Origin: Micrasema longulum
Lineage: Eukaryota; Arthropoda; Insecta; Trichoptera; Brachycentridae
Assembly (NCBI GenBank): GCA_022494885.1
Contig: JAGVSM010002731.1
Span: 186,001 to 250,000, forward strand
Reading direction: 5' to 3'
Length of the DNA: 64,000 bases
Shown: one piece after another, positions 1 to 10,859 of the stretch
Numbering within the stretch: position 1 is the first letter of the stretch
Layout: the number at the start of each line of letters is the position of its first letter
Made by a program: the position numbers and the translations under genes
Notes under the pieces: model-generated
The model's input: only the letters and a program-made list of their open reading frames with translations
Told to the model about the DNA's origin: nothing
The model's database searches: none

Positions 1-1985
1 TTTATATTTATTTTCATTTTCGTTTTCATTTAATTTCTAAATCATTTGCGATTTGGTCTTTTGGGTTTTATATTTAGCTGGGTAAACGCACAAAACTTTA
101 TAATTTGGCTTGTAAGAATAAAATTATAATTTCGAGAAATGCCTTTGTTATTTTGCAATTACCTGGTCTACATATTTTAATTAGCAATACACAGTGATTA
201 TTGAGATTTCGAGATTATTTAAATTTTAAATCCTATTTTCATTATTTTGATTCTTCACACATCTTGTGGGAAGGTTGGACATAATTATTGTCCACATTTT
301 AGAGACATTCTCATCTTTACTGGTTGAGCGACACTGGTGAATAGCGTATATTTTGTGATGGATTTGATCTGCATTTATTTGTTCGGCTCACTTTTTGCAT
401 TGTCTCATAACAATGCACAAAGCGTACCTGTCAATCAATAAACGCATCATTGAATTTTTCTATTTAATTAAATTTAAATTTTTTCGTAAATTTTAAAAAT
501 CTGTTGATACGAGTACATTGAGTGTTGACATTTTTTTTATTTCAATTGAAATTTTTTTAATTTTTCTCACTCCTCACAAAAAGACGTTACGATACTATAG
601 TAAAGAGTGACGTCTTACGATGATGGGCTATCATTTTTCTATTAATAAATATTCCTAAAATTACAAACAATATCACAAAATATTGTGTTTCCAATTAGTG
701 ACATATAAATAATAGTTTAATGAAATTTTGAACTTTTTTTTTAAATATTTTGTATTCCTGACTAAAATTTATGTTCACATTATTTATTTCACTAAAAAAA
801 ATTCCTCGGTAAGTATAATAATGTTGTCCTGTTGTGGTTTTTGATTTAAAAATAGGGAAATATCTCATACTACGAATGCCGACAAAAATATGTTAGATGG
901 ATTAAGAAAAATTAATTGTTTTCTCAAAATCAATGTTGATGTTGGGAAGAAATGTTTTCATACAAAACGTTAAAATAAAATTGCTTAACAATATGTCTCC
1001 GCAAAAACGCAACATGTTTGGCCTTGACAATAGTGACGTTAAGATTCTTGACAATATTCTGTTTAAATTTAAACGTTATTGAATTGCGACGTATTAGGGG
1101 CGTGGCTAATGCATTGAACCGTTTTTGCGTAAAATTATCGAAATAAAAATATTTTTCATCCCACTAAGTACATTTTATTTACCCTACAATAATTCATTGA
1201 CCCTGAGTGATTTAAAATTTAAAAAAAGTAATATTTCCCGATTACTAATATTCCGTATCTCATACTCACATTTCGAAAAACAAAAACATTAAATTTGTGG
1301 TCCCTTGGGATTTTATGTAAACAATTTTATTTAAAATAATAATTTTATGTTCAGGACCCTGATTCTAAAAATAACTCTTATAAGTATTTTCACCAGTTTC
1401 AGGGTTTATCATTTAAATATTATCGTGAAACCGCAATTTTTATTCATTAATATATCTATTTGAATTTATTGATTTCTTTTACCTATAAAATATATTTTAA
1501 ATAAGGCAATAACTTTTTTTTAAAAGTAGATCATAATTATTTCACCAAAATAATTTTTACGTTAGTACTTAAATTGTGTTTTTTTATAGTAAAATACCTA
1601 CCTTTATATTTATCTTTAATGATATAGAAAATATTTATTAACATTTTAATTTGTTAGCGTACAAAATACAATCAAGCTCACAATACCTTTAAAAAGGAGG
1701 TTTTCATGGTTAAAATGGGTGCCCCTTATTTAAACATCCTTATATACCCACATACTTATAAATCAAGTGTATATAAACAAAATTAAACAAAAAAAAACGA
1801 TTTTTTTTTTTACAAATTCACTCAGTTTTAATCCGTTTGTAATGATTTTTTTTTTCCTATGGTTATAATATTTCTGTGCATCTTGGCACTTACACGCAAC
1901 TTACTCGCAGTCTACCAGATAAAGAAGGGTCGCTTTGTGAATTTATTCGTTTATTTTTAAAGTTATTTTTTTTAGTTTTCTGAGA
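1..1985. other. No gene or repeat recognised
   Basis: Very AT-rich DNA with long A and T runs. Both strands have frequent stops. No reverse transcriptase, tRNA-like or terminal-repeat signature was recognised. A weak inverted repeat around 582-620 (AAGACGTTAC against a near match of its complement) is too short to interpret. Confidence 0.5.
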
Positions 1986-1989
1986 ATAA

Positions 1990-2110
1990 TCTACATCATC
2001 ATCACTTCATGCATGCTCCCTAGTTGGAGCATATGGTGTTCACAAACAGCCTCCAGACCTCTCTGCCTTCTGTTTGCTCCTGTGCATCGTGTTCATATAG
2101 GAAATAAGGT
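1990..2110 (-). mobile_element. RTE-type LINE 3' end, fragment
   Basis: Read on the minus strand this encodes a degenerate C-terminus with the motif REVWRLFVNT followed by a stop, and ends in a short (ATG)n tract (CATCATCATCAC on the plus strand near 1994-2005). The same C-terminus occurs at about 31100 (RDAWRLFVDT) and 32310 (RDAWKFF). RTE-clade LINEs characteristically end in short simple repeats, which supports the assignment. It is a 5'-truncated dead copy of about 120 bp. Confidence 0.55.
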
Positions 2111-2229
2111 GGAGGAGAGGAAAAAATATTATTGCAATATAATTAAACATTTTAACATTCACTGCACATAAACATATTAAAAAGTACATCAATTAATTAT
2201 AAGCAATGATAACAATTTAAACATTTCAT

Positions 2230-2560
2230 TTTAAACTGTATCGATTTTTTTTTCAAGTTTGAGTGCAATATTAAACCATTTTATAAATAAATACTTTACA
2301 TTTACAAGGAATTGCACCCAGGATCTCAGATAAATTATTATTCTTTTTTTTTTGATTAGTATTTTGGTTCTAAAATATTTTATACAAAATTTTATAAAGT
2401 ACCCAAATATTTCAACTTTGGGGGCCACTTTTAACGAGTTGTGAATATGTCCCTATTCAAAAATAGGAATAATTCCCATTTTTTAACAGTAAGTTATTTA
2501 CAACCTGTTGAAAATGGTTTTCTATAATTAATATATTTGGGCAAAAACTTAAGTCGCTAC
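2230..2560. repeat. SINE-3-like body fragments in inverted arrangement
   Basis: Two fragments resemble the body of the tRNA-like repeat at 23575-23743. One is on the minus strand (about 2310-2445, including a B-box-like GGGTGCAATTCC near its left part) and one on the plus strand (about 2485-2550). The shared core reads GTTATTTACA, a short gap, then GAAAATGG. The two halves face each other around a spacer of about 45 bp. Both are diverged, so the family assignment is tentative. Confidence 0.35.
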
Positions 2561-2634
2561 ACCAGATGGACCAATTGAATTTTCAGAATTATTATCTGAG
2601 ATTAGCTATAAAAAAACCAGTCGTGTATTCTTTT

Positions 2635-3060
2635 ATTATTTTTTCTTACTTACTTTTCTGATTGTGGTATATTACTTCGTTTTTTTAGGAGAGAACACAA
2701 ACCACATCATTTCTGTTTAAGGTACCAGACTTTGGAATGAACTACTTTATGGTATTAGATAATATAACTTCCTTGACAACTTTTATAAACGACTGAAAAA
2801 ATATTATATCAATATCCTTAGAATCCTAAATCCCCTTTCTCTTTAATCATATAATGTGAATAGTATTTTTTCCGTATATGTCGATGCTCAAAAGAAAAAA
2901 GTTACCAAGCGACCTACAGTGGGGTAGGATCCATCTAAACTTGGCCAAAAGTATATTCATAGTTTTTAAAAGTAAATTATGCTACAAGAATAATTTTGAA
3001 TAATAAAAGAAACATTGAAAATTGTTGTAATGCTAGTTTTTTCAATAAATAGTCTTTTTT
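2635..3060 (+). mobile_element. LINE C-terminal and 3' UTR remnant
   Basis: Plus-strand translation around 2690-2815 gives RLWNELLYGIR followed by an YKRLKKYY-like end. This matches the usual last residues of CR1/Jockey-group reverse transcriptase ORFs (RLWN-LP, then F-x-LK). Stops interrupt it. Downstream sequence (about 2880-2925, AAAGTTACCAAGCGACC) recurs inverted at about 4970-5000 and 50395-50425, so it is the 3' UTR of a LINE family with at least three copies here. Confidence 0.5.
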
Positions 3061-3670
3061 AATCTTATTTTTTAGCTAAAATTGACTCTTGTTTTATAAT
3101 TGAAGTATGTAGTTGAGATTCAGAAAATATAGACTACTGCAAATTCTAAAAGCAGTGAGCAATCGAGAAAGTGTAAAACTAAAATAGTTCTTTGAAATAC
3201 AAATGCGTATTCAATCATGTGGTATGTATGTAAGTTGAAGCGTCTAAAAAGATTTTAAAAGTTAGCTTTATAACCCCAAAAAGAGCATTGAAATACAGAA
3301 AATAATTTGAAGCGCAAGAAAAATGCATAAATGCTTTCAGGTATTGGATACATTTGTTTTTTTTTTTTTTAATACAGCGGTTTTTAAACAATTTCATCAC
3401 AAACTCTCATTTGATTTTACGGCAGCGATAAAAAACGTCGTGCAAACGCCACAATATTTAGAATTTTGGCCATTTTCCTCATACCCTTATGTGCGACACG
3501 TAGCATCTTTACAGAAGAGCCAATTAAAGGTTTTTTGTTGTTTTTTTACTAACGAAAAATCTCATATATACGTTTTATTGTGGCGTGATTCCAAGATAAT
3601 TGAAAAAATAAGTAAATAAACTATTACACTTATTTGTTTATACATTTGTATAAACCACTTAATTTTTTTT

Positions 3671-3712
3671 AATTACACTTCGACCGGTTTCGAGGTTACT
3701 ACCTCATCGCCA
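3671..3712 (-). ncRNA. Hammerhead-like motif in left PLE terminal repeat
   Basis: Minus-strand counterpart of the motif at 4771-4815: GATGAGGTAGTAACCTCGAAA then CCGGTCG. A GAGGT/ACCTC hairpin sits between a GATGAG-like first core and the GAAAC core. PLEs are known to carry minimal hammerhead motifs in their terminal repeats. The first core is not the canonical CUGAUGA, so activity is doubtful. Confidence 0.55.
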
Positions 3713-3762
3713 AGAATTTACTAACTTGTAATTACACGCGTTGCTATTTATATAATAAAATA

Positions 3763-4664
3763 TTGTATGAAATATCAGATCGTCAATTAGATTCATTTTT
3801 GAATTTATTAAATTCTTTCCATCAGAAAATACAATTTACTTTAGAAATTGAATCAAATTCACATCTTAACTTTTTAGATTTAACTTTAATTAATACAAAA
3901 AATAAAATTGAATTTAAAATATTTAAAAAACCGACATATACAGATGCGGTCATCCATAAATCTTCTAATCATCCTTTATCACATAAACACTCTGCTTTCC
4001 ATTCTATGATACATCGGCTTACATCAATACCACTAATAAAAATAATTTTGACTTAGAATTAAATACTATAAAGAGTATTGCTTTCAATAATGGCTATGTA
4101 CTAAATTTAATTGACAATATTTTGAATAAAAAACTTAAATTAAACTATAGGAAAAAATACTTGTACAGTTCCCAAAATATTTCCAATAAAAATAAGAACT
4201 GGCGTAGAATTTTGTACATTAATTCATTTTCTAATAATATAGCACAAATTTTACCTAACAATATTAGGCCAGCTTTTTATACTATTAATAACATGGGTAA
4301 AATATTAACAAATTGTAAAGATAAGGATGATAAATTAAATCATTCGGGAATTTATAAATTAAATTGTTTAAATTGCCCAAATTTCTATATTGGAAAAACT
4401 TCACGTAAATTTAAAGTTAGAATCAAAGAACATATAAGATGTCTGAGTAATAATAATTTTTCAGAATTTGCAAATCATTTTATATCCGAAAACCATGAAT
4501 TTAATCAAGAAACGTGTGCAGAAATTTTGCATGTCAATAAAATGGGTTTCTTTTAGATAATTTAGAACGATTAGAAATTATTAAAGCCATTAATCAAAAA
4601 CTTCAAATAATAAATAATCAATTAAATTTAACTTCGAGTCCTCTTTTAAAACTATTCCCGTTAT
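3763..4664 (+). pseudogene. PLE reverse transcriptase C-terminus plus GIY-YIG endonuclease, frameshifted
   Basis: The coding remnant lies in at least three frame segments. Segment 1 (3763-about 4040) carries the PLE post-catalytic region, including NFLDLTL, IFKKPTYTDA and HPLSHK. After a frameshift near 4040, segment 2 (to 4555) contains SGIYKLNCLNCPNFYIGKTS, the GIY-YIG nuclease core with the cysteine pair typical of PLE endonucleases, followed by a downstream EH. After another shift near 4550 the frame gives LERLEIIKAINQK and ends in LLKLFPL before the stop at 4662-4664. In the family this enzyme nicks target DNA and primes reverse transcription. Here the RT palm is missing and two frameshifts make it non-functional. 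The PLE assignment is secure; the exact subfamily is not. Confidence 0.85.
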
Positions 4665-4770
4665 GATTTATTTTATCTTCTTTCTCTCTCTTTCTTTCAA
4701 TTTTCTGTCTCTTTCATGCAATATTTTATTATATAAATAGCAACGCGTGTAGTTATAAGTTAGTTGAATT

Positions 4771-4815
4771 CCTGTCGATGAGGTAGTAACCTCGAAACCG
4801 GTCGAAGTGTAATTG
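4771..4815 (+). ncRNA. Hammerhead-like motif in right PLE terminal repeat
   Basis: Contains TCGATGAG, stem II GAGGT-AGTA-ACCTC, the second core CGAAAC and the cleavage-type trinucleotide GTC. Stem III would be the self-complementary CCGG, too short for a monomer. This resembles minimal PLE hammerheads thought to act as dimers. The first core reads UCGAUGA where CUGAUGA is expected, a departure at the two first positions. Confidence 0.55.
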
Positions 4816-4934
4816 AAAAAATCAAGTGGTTTATACAAATTTATAAACAAATAAGTGTAAAATGTCATACCACAAAGTGAAAAATGTTTTTGATAACAAT
4901 AAAATAAACTATTCTTTATCAATTAAAAAAAAAA

Positions 4935-5160
4935 AATATTATTGTCTCTTCTGTAATGTTGCTACATGGTCGCTTGGTAACTCTTTTTTTCTTTCCAGCG
5001 TTCATATTATATAAGATCTATCTTATTACTTAACTATGTTCGAATTAAAAAGTACAAATTTTTACCAGTTTGTTTTTTTATTAAAGTTGTTTTTTTTTAG
5101 CAATAAGCAACTGCAAGTATTTTTATATTTGAAGTTTTAATAGAAAATAAATAAATAAAT
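4935..5160 (-). mobile_element. LINE 3' UTR fragment
   Basis: The stretch TCGCTTGGTAACTCTTTT (about 4971-4988) is the reverse complement of the 3' UTR at 2880-2925 and recurs near 50398. It marks a 5'-truncated minus-strand LINE tail directly downstream of the PLE. No coding portion is present. Confidence 0.4.
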
Positions 5161-5318
5161 ATTATTCTGGTTCTATTTTATATAGAGAAGAGTATTCTTG
5201 GGTTTTATTCAGTCGTTAAATCCAATCAATAGGTACAAAAGAGACAAAATAATAAAAATGTTTCGGTATGCACACGACTCGATGTTTTGAGGTGTTAATA
5301 ACACAGGCAGCTTAAATA

Positions 5319-5582
5319 ATGGAGGGATTAAATGAAGTTCAACAGACGACACGATTTTTTCGTTGCGCCGACATCCATTTAAATTGGAAGGATTTCCGGA
5401 AATTTATGTTAAAAATCGGTAATGTCAACAGAGGTGCGAGAGAAATAAAACACGAGCTTAGTGCCACGGCCGCTAGGTGCGCTCGCCGCGGGCGGGAGTT
5501 TTGTTTACCCTTTGAGAAAAACAAAATATATGAGGACGGACATGTTTTACAGATTGTTGAGGTAAAAAACACCACGGATTAG
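5319..5582 (+). CDS. Hypothetical 87-codon ORF, possible exon or TE remnant
   Basis: The ORF begins MEGLNEVQQTTRFFRCADIH and ends IVEVKNTTD. It stands out because codons 48-65 lie in a GC-rich patch (about 5460-5510, CCGCGGGCGGGAG) in otherwise AT-rich DNA, and the composition looks protein-like (charged, few low-complexity runs). The ATG at 5319 has a stop two codons upstream in frame, so the start is fixed if it is translated. A GAG|GTAAAA sequence near 5561 could be a splice donor. I recognise no domain. The opposite strand is also open over 78 codons, so chance or a TE fragment is possible. Confidence 0.25.
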   Translation: MEGLNEVQQTTRFFRCADIHLNWKDFRKFMLKIGNVNRGAREIKHELSATAARCARRGREFCLPFEKNKIYEDGHVLQIVEVKNTTD

Positions 5583-6990
5583 CTTAAAACATTAATTATT
5601 CAATTATTTGTTTATGTAGGATTTCAATTATGATTAGTTTTTTTCTAAGTGTGGGTAAAATAAAACCTGAAATCTTGACTATTGTTTTCGGTTCGATGGC
5701 TCCTCTGAAGTAAAAATCATTCAAAGAAGAATCGAGTGGAGAAAAGTCTGCATCGTTAATTAGCGGTCTGCGCGTTCGCTTACCATGAATGATGTTCTGA
5801 GTTCGTTTCTTGGGAAGGTTTATATAATATTAGTATTCAAATGTGGTTTACACTGAAATATGTCGTGGGCCCGTATTGCAATGAGAAGTTAACATTTATC
5901 TTTAATTTTATATGTAAAGTAAAATTAAGTTTATTCCGTCTCGATGTGTACCGATGAAGATAGCGTTTTTTATCGCGGCCCTGGACTTGAACCTACCTGT
6001 TGTATGTAATGCAAGATTCTTGTTACGGATTTTTAAGGAAACAGTTTAAATAATTTATGGTTAATTATTATTTATTTTTCTATCGACTCATTTAGTCCAT
6101 TTGGTAAATATAAAAAAAATAAAATACACTTCTTTTTTTATATACTCGTACGGTAAAAATAAAATACAAATGAAAAAAATCGGTCGATAATAAAGAAAAA
6201 CATTGATATTTTTTAATGGAAATAAAAAAGACCAGCGATACTTAAATTCCCAAATTCCGGGTTAAGAATCACTCGTATTTTCTTTGTATAATAAATTTCA
6301 ATGAATTTCTACGATGAATTTTCACCAGCAAACTTGAATGTTTTATTAAATCTGATTTATTTTAAAACAATATTTAAAAAAATAATAAATACGTAACTTA
6401 AACAGTATTCTTATATTTCGATAAATAATTATTTTACAATTTACATGTACAGCGAAAGCCAGCGAGGAGACAGGTACTGCAAACAAGTTAGTTGAACAGA
6501 TTCTGGGCCTTTCACCCGTAACTAATCGGTCTAAATTTGTTAAATCCTTTGTCTAAACGAGACACAATTCTGACAGAAAATTTTATTGGTGTACTAACAC
6601 ATGCAAACGTGTTTAGGAGACTTACAAGCCGCGTATTTACAGTATCATGTCTCAACAGAACCGCATGAGGTTATTATATTTTTTAACTAATTGCTCAGTT
6701 ATTAATTTGATTGCATGCAAATGATTTTTACCCCTTTTACGTGGATTACTTCATACATAAATGGGTATTGCAAACTTGTGTTTTTGTTATTGAATATTTT
6801 ATTGTAAATGAACAACAAACCATGACGCCGTTTCTTTACTAAACGTTCTGTATATACATATTAGCACATACGCGGAATTTTTAAATTTATTTTTCTTAAT
6901 AAATAACCCGTTTAGCTTCTATTTCAGAGACTAGTTAAATGAAAAGAGAGGATTTGAAAGAAATTTATGAAAAATACACCCAAACCTTTC
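5583..6990. other. No gene recognised; one weak tRNA-like patch
   Basis: AT-rich DNA. Around 5742-5830 a plus-strand tRNA-like segment is visible (TCGTTAATTAGCGGTC as a poor A box, GAGTTCGTTTCTTGG as a poor B box), preceded by AATCGAGTGGAGA, which recurs before a similar patch at 48057. This is probably an old SINE. The rest shows nothing identifiable. Confidence 0.35.
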
Positions 6991-7002
6991 TTGGATTTTT
7001 TC

Positions 7003-7076
7003 TTGCAACTGAAGGGAATTGAATCCGCGACGTCAGCTTAACAGTTGACCATCTAGCTAATTGCTCGACGGCACCT
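7003..7076 (-). repeat. tRNA-derived SINE head
   Basis: On the minus strand the sequence has an A-box-like TAGCTAGATGGTC (complement of 7047-7059) and a B box GGATTCAATTCC (complement of 7015-7026), correctly spaced for an RNA polymerase III promoter. Immediately upstream on that strand (7077-7125) lies sequence resembling the CR1-type LINE 3' end at 20120-20180 (GGTTGGGAGAAAT), so SINE and LINE fragments abut. Confidence 0.5.
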
Positions 7077-7261
7077 GTCAAATGACGATTTCTCCCAACC
7101 AACAATTAAAATAAAAAATGTTATTTATATCATTTTAATTTCATAGCGAATGTGAGATTTTTTTTTACGAAAATAGAACTTGTAATATGTGTATATAAAT
7201 TAATGAATATCGAAACTAGCCTGCAACAAATGCATAACATCGCTGCTGTTTTCATTATTAT

Positions 7262-7720
7262 CTATATACGTATATCGTATATGTGTATGTCATCACTGTC
7301 ATACGTATTATTATATAACTTTTGATTCCATTTTCGACATGTATTATAAATTTTTATTATTTTTATTTTTCTATTATTATTTTGTATATTTTGTATATTG
7401 TTTTGATTATTTTGCATATTTTTTTGATTACCTATTGTTTTAATATGTAAATAAATATTTTTGATTTTTGATTTATGTATCGAAGAGTCCCGACTTAACA
7501 CGGAATTTTCTAACAAGTCGGGACATAAAAAAAACATTTAATTGTGGCTATGTAAAATTGTGTATTTTGTGCATTAAATAAAAAAAATAAAAAAATACAT
7601 AAATAAATAAATAAAAAAAACAGAAGAAAGGGAATAAGAAGATTGGGAAATGGAAAAGATTAAGGAATATAAAGGAGTGTTTCTTCAGGCGTGATTTCCG
7701 CTAGCAGTTTTCTCCGTAGG
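7262..7720 (-). mobile_element. LINE 3' end fragments with terminal hairpin
   Basis: The segment 7610-7720 on the minus strand resembles the C-terminal and 3' UTR part of the LINE at 20330-20400 (AAATCACGCCTGAAGAAACA). It is followed by an A/T-rich tail of AATAAATAAATA type. A hairpin with 10-bp arms (GTCCCGACTT at 7487-7496 and its complement at 7515-7524) lies in the adjoining piece. A minus-strand open frame at 7262-7537 is low-complexity Asn/Ile repeat and not a gene. Confidence 0.4.
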
Positions 7721-7760
7721 GGCAGGCAGAGCGGGTATAATGCAACCGAACCAACGCAGC

Positions 7761-8779
7761 ACTCCTTTTTTTTATTTTGTGCATAATGGTAGTATCAGCC
7801 TTACATAATGCACGGATCTCAACATTTGTAGATCTGTTGTATATAGTTTAACGCTAATATCGTATATCGACAGCATTCGGTCTACTATCATCTATGTTTT
7901 TTCGATTCCATGTTTTGCTTCTATACATATTGGTCCACACCAGAATTCCATTGTAAACTACTATTTTTTTCTTTCTTTTCCTGCTGCTGCAAACATTTGA
8001 TGGACTAATGATCCTTCTTGTACGAACTAGTGAAGATCTTAATACTATTAAAATAACATCTTTGTAAAGCTTCAAAAACCCTACAAAATCAACATGTACA
8101 TCGACGTCAGATTATTTAAGGATTTATTTTTTGTAATTGAATAAGTTTTAGTTGGAAAAGTTTACGATGGACAAATACTTTTATTTTTATTAACAACCAG
8201 GTTAAGATCTTAGTATTATGAAGTTTGTATGACAACAAGCAAAAAAATGATAATTTTCCTGTTTAATTGTTCTTAATATTTTATTTTTTTTTAAATTGAT
8301 TTTTTCTTCATAATCCCTGCAATACGTACGATGTATTATCTAAACAAAATTAAAAACATTTTCAAAATCAAAACTACGTTCGAAACTTGAAAACATTTAC
8401 TGTGGTAAAAAGTAGCATGCAAGTAGCATTGAATTTTTTTAATAAAATATCTGAATCAAGATAACTTATATAATTTATTATATGCGTTAAAAGCGCGAAA
8501 GACATGGCATTCAATATGTTAGTAACTGACTGCTTTCTTCGCCATCTTTCTTTAATGAACATTCATCATTATAAAACGTGACGCTACGCAGAAAACTGTG
8601 TACATTTTTAACTATTTTAAGTTTGATAAATAATAATACTTACAGAAAGTGTCATAACAATGGAAAAGAGCAAAATTTTATTTTCTCACACGAATGTTTG
8701 CATGTGTTTCATGATTTTTACTTCTTTTTGACGAATTTTTTAGGGAATAGTTGCTCATTTTTTTACATTACATAACATA
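7761..8779. other. No gene or repeat recognised
   Basis: AT-rich with short random open frames on both strands. No motif, tRNA-like segment or repeat shared with the rest of the window was found. Confidence 0.45.
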
Positions 8780-8952
8780 TTTTTTTTGCACCACAACAGG
8801 CTAGGAGGCCTAATTACAGTGGTGAATTACATCACAAAGCACCCAGGCTTGAGAAAAATCACATTTTAATTTTTGTGTTCTCACCAGGAATCGAACCCGG
8901 AACCTTCCGTGCGTGAATCAAGCGTCTTGACCACTACACCACGGATGCCGCT
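8780..8952 (-). repeat. SINE-1, near-complete copy
   Basis: Minus-strand copy of the element at 57331-57530. It starts with the tRNA-like head (TGGTGTAGTGGTCAAG as A box, GGGTTCGATTCC as B box), continues through a shared body ending CCTAGCCTGTTGTGGTGC, and finishes with a short A run (T run at 8781-8788). The two copies are very similar over the alignable length, so the family is fairly young. Confidence 0.85.
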
Positions 8953-9279
8953 CTTCATATTCAGACTCTTGTAGGCGTCGGATGATTGAAAAAATAAGTC
9001 AGGGACTATTGTCAAAATTGATCAATATAATAGATGACCAAAAAATCTAGATAGGAGTGATTGAAAATATTATAAAAAATATTGTGTTAACTTGCTAACA
9101 CGTATAGCCAAGGCGTTAGGAATTTGTTTATTTACAGTAGGTATTATAAGTATTAATAAGTAGACGTGTTCAGTATTCGCCACTTTGGTGTTCCTTGGTT
9201 AGACGCGATTCAAGCTTTTACTTATTTGGAATATAGAAACCTTATAAAAATATACGTTTTTCTATCATTGTTGGTATTT

Positions 9280-9660
9280 TTGTGCCCAGTGCCTAGTCCT
9301 CTCCCGGCCCTTATAATCCAGACTATCCCGGGTGTCATATCTCCCGAGGTTGGCTATGCGGGCGTCCCCCGGGATTAATCCCTTAATCTGCCCGGCTACC
9401 ATATAATATGACATCCTCCACTTAAACAAAACGTTCAACCGAGATTTATGGGCTCGCCAGGGTAGGCGCAGTTGGACAGATTTGCTGCTGGGAAAGGGTC
9501 CAAACAGTGCCGGAGTAAGTATAAATTTGCACTTCCGTAGCGTATGTGCGTCAATAAATAATTTAACCCGCTTTGTAATACCTATCTACACAAAGATTGA
9601 CATTGAAAGCCGCCCCCTCTACTTAACCAGATCCATTCCAGAAGTCTTATGACCTCTTTT
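9280..9660. repeat. Unclassified GC-richer repeat fragment (family F)
   Basis: A patch with CCCGGG-type GC-rich runs (about 9290-9400) is followed by sequence (about 9590-9660) whose reverse complement resembles 53590-53650: both contain AAGAC, then GGAT, then AAGTRGAGGGGG and CTTTCA in the same order. This indicates a dispersed repeat. I could not assign it to a class; the open frame on the plus strand (9166-9378) has no recognisable domain. Confidence 0.35.
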
Positions 9661-9839
9661 CAGATTCCCACGTTGCAAAAACAAATCGCAGCCTTTAATT
9701 TACTTTTAATAACATTTATTTTTTTTAAATATTTTTTTTTGCACAAGATTCGCGTAGTTTATAATTCTTATTTACTTAATTTAATACCTTTTAACTGTCT
9801 GTGCATCTCAGTATTTAACTATCACCATCATCTTCATTA

Positions 9840-10018
9840 ATATTCACAGATGTTTATATTGTGTACCCTCACAATCAATCTCTAACACATGTATTTACCC
9901 ACACCATGAAATATAACTGCGTTATATTTCAGGTATTTTTTTGGATATCTGTCATTGTATATATATTTTAAATCAGTTTTACTGTTGATATCTCCAATGA
10001 ATAAAATCAAAATAAAAA
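9840..10018 (+). mobile_element. LINE beta 3' end fragment
   Basis: Contains GGATATCTGTCATTG and ends CTGTTGATATC then AATGAATAAAATCAAAATAAA. The same terminal pattern (CTGTTG, TTTCC or TATCC, then AATAAAATAAA) closes the LINE copies at 15203 (plus), 38370, 21060 and 29660 (minus). Only 3' UTR is present. Confidence 0.45.
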
Positions 10019-10154
10019 ATCTAAATACGCCTTACAGATTGTTTTTAAAACACAAGTAAATATAAGCATTATTTACTCTTCACGTGTTTGACTCTAACAT
10101 TCCAAAGCCGGTAATATAAAAATCAAAAATTTAAAATTACATCACGTGAGGAAA

Positions 10155-10255
10155 TATTGGTCTCAACTCGATTCCCGACATGGTTGATATAAAATATTTA
10201 TTTAAAATGGTGTTTTCAGACTAGAATGTTTCATTGTCCCAGGGCTGGTGCCTTA
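10155..10255 (+). repeat. SINE-2, partial copy
   Basis: Plus-strand piece beginning in the B box (GATTCCCGACATGG) and running through AATGGTGTTTTCAGACTAG to CCCAGGGCTGGTGCC, where it stops. It is the reverse complement of the matching part of the copy at 10383-10648. The two form an inverted pair about 250 bp apart, with a 21-bp direct duplication between them (10267-10287 and 10323-10343). Confidence 0.65.
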
Positions 10256-10382
10256 AGCAAAACTTGAAGGAAATCAATTTTATCGATAATTTTACCGGAA
10301 TTTTATTTAGAGTCTAAACTCTAAGGAAATCAATTTTATCGATTGTTTTCTGAACCCTTTAAGATTATTTTTTAGTATGTAA

Positions 10383-10648
10383 CGTCATCATCATTCCCTC
10401 TCCGCATTTAATGGTGCATAGGACACTGCATTGTTACACCAATCGCAACGTATCTTTTTTATCATTTTTGTTACAAGAAGGTAAGATGATCAGTCTTACG
10501 CTTCAGCCACCAGCCCTGGGACAATGAAACATTCTAGTGTGAAAACACCATTTTAAATTAATAATAAAAATCAACCATATCGAAAATCGAACCCGACACC
10601 CCTTTTGTGGTAGGCAAACGCGCTGACCAATACACCACGAGGCCGACG
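10383..10648 (-). repeat. SINE-2, near-complete copy
   Basis: The minus strand starts with GGCCTCGTGGTGTATTGGTC (A-box region), has GGGTTCGATTTTCG as a decayed B box, a conserved body (GTTTTCACACTAGAATG, CCCAGGGCTGGTGGCTG) and ends in GGGAATGATGATGACG. This (ATG)n end, rather than poly-A, is shared by the other copies and by the RTE LINE at 31150. About 265 bp is the full length of the family. Confidence 0.8.
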
Positions 10649-10859
10649 AAAAAAAATTATAAAAAGTGAAGTCAAATGTAACAGCTATGCGTATTTTAAA
10701 ATCTATTAATCAAATGCTCGATTTATGTCAAATGCTCAATACGCGTCACCATAATCAATTATCAAGACATTCAAATAAATTTAATAATTCTACTTTCAAA
10801 ACCAATGCCTGATTATTCGCGTCACTAGTCTTTAAAAACTTTATTATAACAGTTTTACG

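Larger units (their letters stand above)
3635..4935 (+). mobile_element. Penelope-like element, 5'-truncated, with inverted terminal repeats
   Basis: A PLE body (3763-4664) lies between two inverted copies of one terminal sequence, about 3635-3772 and 4715-4860. Each copy carries the hammerhead-like core GAAACCGGTC. PLEs typically have a terminal repeat at the 3' end and a truncated, often inverted, copy at the 5' side, which is what is seen. The body lacks the reverse transcriptase catalytic motifs and starts after them, so this copy is dead. The 3' side ends in an A-rich stretch near 4920-4935. Confidence 0.8.

Noticed and set aside
3323..3619. 98-codon plus-strand open frame
   Set aside because: Begins with a Phe run from a poly-T tract, no domain, located in LINE/PLE-rich DNA; chance frame.
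7262..7537. 91-codon minus-strand frame rich in Asn and Ile
   Set aside because: Low-complexity translation of AT-rich repeat sequence next to a LINE tail.
9166..9378. 70-codon plus-strand frame
   Set aside because: Lies over an unclassified GC-richer repeat; no domain recognised.
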